DNA of 64,000 bases. Source: Streptantibioticus parmotrematis. GTDB taxonomy: Bacteria > Actinomycetota > Actinomycetes > Streptomycetales > Streptomycetaceae. Below, one piece after another: positions 62,879 to 64,000 of the stretch. The notes beneath the pieces are model-generated. The model did no database searches and had not been told where the DNA came from. It saw only the letters and a program-made list of their open reading frames with translations. Each line of letters opens with the position of its first letter. The first letter of the stretch is position 1. The position numbers were made by a program, and so were the translations under genes. The stretch lies in NCBI RefSeq assembly GCF_019890615.1, contig NZ_JAINVZ010000013.1, positions 62,001 to 126,000 of the forward strand, given 5' to 3'.

Positions 62879-64000
62879 ATGGGCTTCGGCGACGACCTCG
62901 ACGCCGTGCTGCGCAAGGCGGAAGTGCTCACCTCCGTAGGTCAATTGATCGGAGCCCTTGAGCAGCTTTCGGCGCCCGTGGAACTGGCGCCGGGTGGTTT
63001 CCTCGCATGGGACGTCGGCCGGTACGCTCTTCCACGCTCCTGGGCACCCGCGGTGCCGGCCTTGGATCGCCTCTTCGGCCATCCCCAGGTGCTGGGCCTT
63101 GTCGTTGCGCGGGGCGCCGCCGCGCTGGGGCTTCTGGCACCCCGTATCGGCCGCCCGGCCAGGGCAGCGCTATCGTCCGCGATGTGTCTGACGTCGTACG
63201 GCCTGCAGGCCCGCACTCGATACGGGTTCGACGGGTCCGACCCTCTGGCCTTCGTTACCTACGCCTGCGCGGCGTTGGAGAAGGCGAGTGGCGGTGACCG
63301 GCGAGCCAGGGAGGCAGTGGTGGCCTTCCTAGCGGCCCAGGCTTGCCTGTCCTACGCCACGTCCGGGGCGGCGAAGCTGGCTTCCCCGGTGTGGCGGGAC
63401 GGGTCAGCCATTCCGCGGATCTTCCGCACTGAGGCCCTCGGCGACGCCTTTCTCCACCGGGCGGTACGTGATCGACCGTGGCTCGCGAAGACGCTCTCCT
63501 GGTCGACCATCGCCGGCGAACTGGCCTTTCCTCTCGTGCTTGTGGCGCCCCGCCCGGTCGCCCGAGCCATCCTCGCTGCCGGCCTGGCGTTTCACCTCGG
63601 CAACGCGCGCTTCATGGGACTCAACCGTTTCGTCTGGTCTTATTGCGCGACGTACCCGGCCATCGCGCATGTGTCGCGTTCGCTTGGACCTCCAGGCAGC
63701 AGGCGGAGGTGGGAAATTGCGCCAGCCGTCGGTCTCGCGGTACGGGCAGGACGTCCCGTAGGCGTAGCGGAGGCCTCGTCACGCGGTATGCCGCCCTGCG
63801 GTGCCGTTGCCGCGCTCGCCCTTCTGACATGTGCGGGGGCCGGCGCCGCCGCGATACGGCTGGCGCGGACACAACGGATCGCCCGGGCGCATTCAGCGCC
63901 CGGCAGGATGGTGCGCTTCGGTCACCGCGACGTACATGTTCTCGCGGACACGGGCTCGGACGGTCCGACTGTGGTGTTCGAGAGTGGGATGGCCTGCCCC
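62879..64000 (+). CDS. HTTM-like membrane protein fused to alpha/beta hydrolase (3' end outside window)
   Basis: The frame starts at ATG 62879 (CGGGAGA upstream) and is still open at the window end, giving more than 370 residues. The first 290 residues hold several hydrophobic segments with an HTTM/vitamin K-carboxylase-like pattern: AQACLSYATSGAAKLASPVW, then SWSTIAGELAFPLVLV and LAFHLGNARFMGLNRFVWSY. A further hydrophobic segment ALALLTCAGAGAAAIRLA is followed by VRFGHRDVHVLADTGSDGPT and VVFESGMA, the typical first strands and oxyanion loop of an alpha/beta hydrolase. The catalytic residues lie beyond the window. The cellular role is unknown. Confidence 0.75.
   Translation, partial: MGFGDDLDAVLRKAEVLTSVGQLIGALEQLSAPVELAPGGFLAWDVGRYALPRSWAPAVPALDRLFGHPQVLGLVVARGAAALGLLAPRIGRPARAALSSAMCLTSYGLQARTRYGFDGSDPLAFVTYACAALEKASGGDRRAREAVVAFLAAQACLSYATSGAAKLASPVWRDGSAIPRIFRTEALGDAFLHRAVRDRPWLAKTLSWSTIAGELAFPLVLVAPRPVARAILAAGLAFHLGNARFMGLNRFVWSYCATYPAIAHVSRSLGPPGSRRRWEIAPAVGLAVRAGRPVGVAEASSRGMPPCGAVAALALLTCAGAGAAAIRLARTQRIARAHSAPGRMVRFGHRDVHVLADTGSDGPTVVFESGMACP

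Noticed and set aside
1-64000. CRISPR arrays, rRNA genes and tRNA genes
   Set aside because: No regularly spaced repeats, rRNA-like stretches or cloverleaf-like sequences were noticed; a tRNA scan would be needed to exclude a tRNA formally.

Overview
The window comes from a high-GC actinomycete, most probably a Streptomyces or close relative. The signs are strong G/C preference at third codon positions, GTG/TTG starts, a type VII (ESX-like) secretion ATPase, LAL and ECF regulators, PKS/NRPS genes and many decayed IS5-type transposases. All identifications are by reading motifs; no database search was run.

Region 1 (1-26.7 kb) is a type VII secretion neighbourhood. It opens with the 3' part of a giant protein (more than 3,000 residues in view). 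That protein carries repeated caspase-like modules, an anthrax edema factor/ExoY-like nucleotidyl cyclase domain and a C-terminal pertussis/scabin-type ADP-ribosyltransferase domain. It is followed by small, partly broken ORFs in the position where an immunity gene would be expected, a YbaB-like protein, EccC (three FtsK/SpoIIIE ATPase domains), a GNAT-like protein and a secreted double-LysM protein. After a small secreted peptide, an SRPBCC protein, an ECF sigma factor and a LuxR/LAL regulator come further decayed or unusual genes that fit the same system: a MinD/ParA-like fragment, a protein made of three copies of one module, and a broken secreted transglycosylase-like gene.

Region 2 (26.9-29.3 kb) is a scar zone with IS remnants, a TetR gene with paired operators and a frameshifted NAD-dependent reductase.

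Region 3 (29.7-39.7 kb) is a tightly spaced biosynthetic run on the plus strand. It contains 2,3-dihydroxybenzoate genes (dhbA, dhbC, dhbB-like isochorismatase without a carrier domain), an NRPS protein with the order A-PCP-C, a 14-TM-type MFS exporter, a cytochrome P450 and a class I terpene synthase whose stop codon lies inside an IS end.

Region 4 (39.7-51.1 kb) is an IS graveyard: at least six transposase remnants and a broken resolvase. Among them sit a TetR/NmrA/SnoaL-like switch with clear operators, a frameshifted HesB/IscA gene, and an intact Rieske oxygenase plus aminotransferase pair.

Region 5 (51.1-62 kb) holds a zinc alcohol dehydrogenase and a minus-strand set: O-methyltransferase, a single-protein CoA ligase-ACP-KS-AT-ACP-TE polyketide synthase (AT motif for methylmalonyl-CoA) and an acyl-CoA oxidase-like flavoprotein. 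Regions 3 to 5 may be one mixed biosynthetic cluster interrupted by IS elements, with the PKS loading domain possibly replacing the missing dihydroxybenzoate ligase and aryl carrier. That link is inference.

The right edge carries a small hypothetical gene and the start of an HTTM-like membrane protein fused to an alpha/beta hydrolase, cut by the window end.
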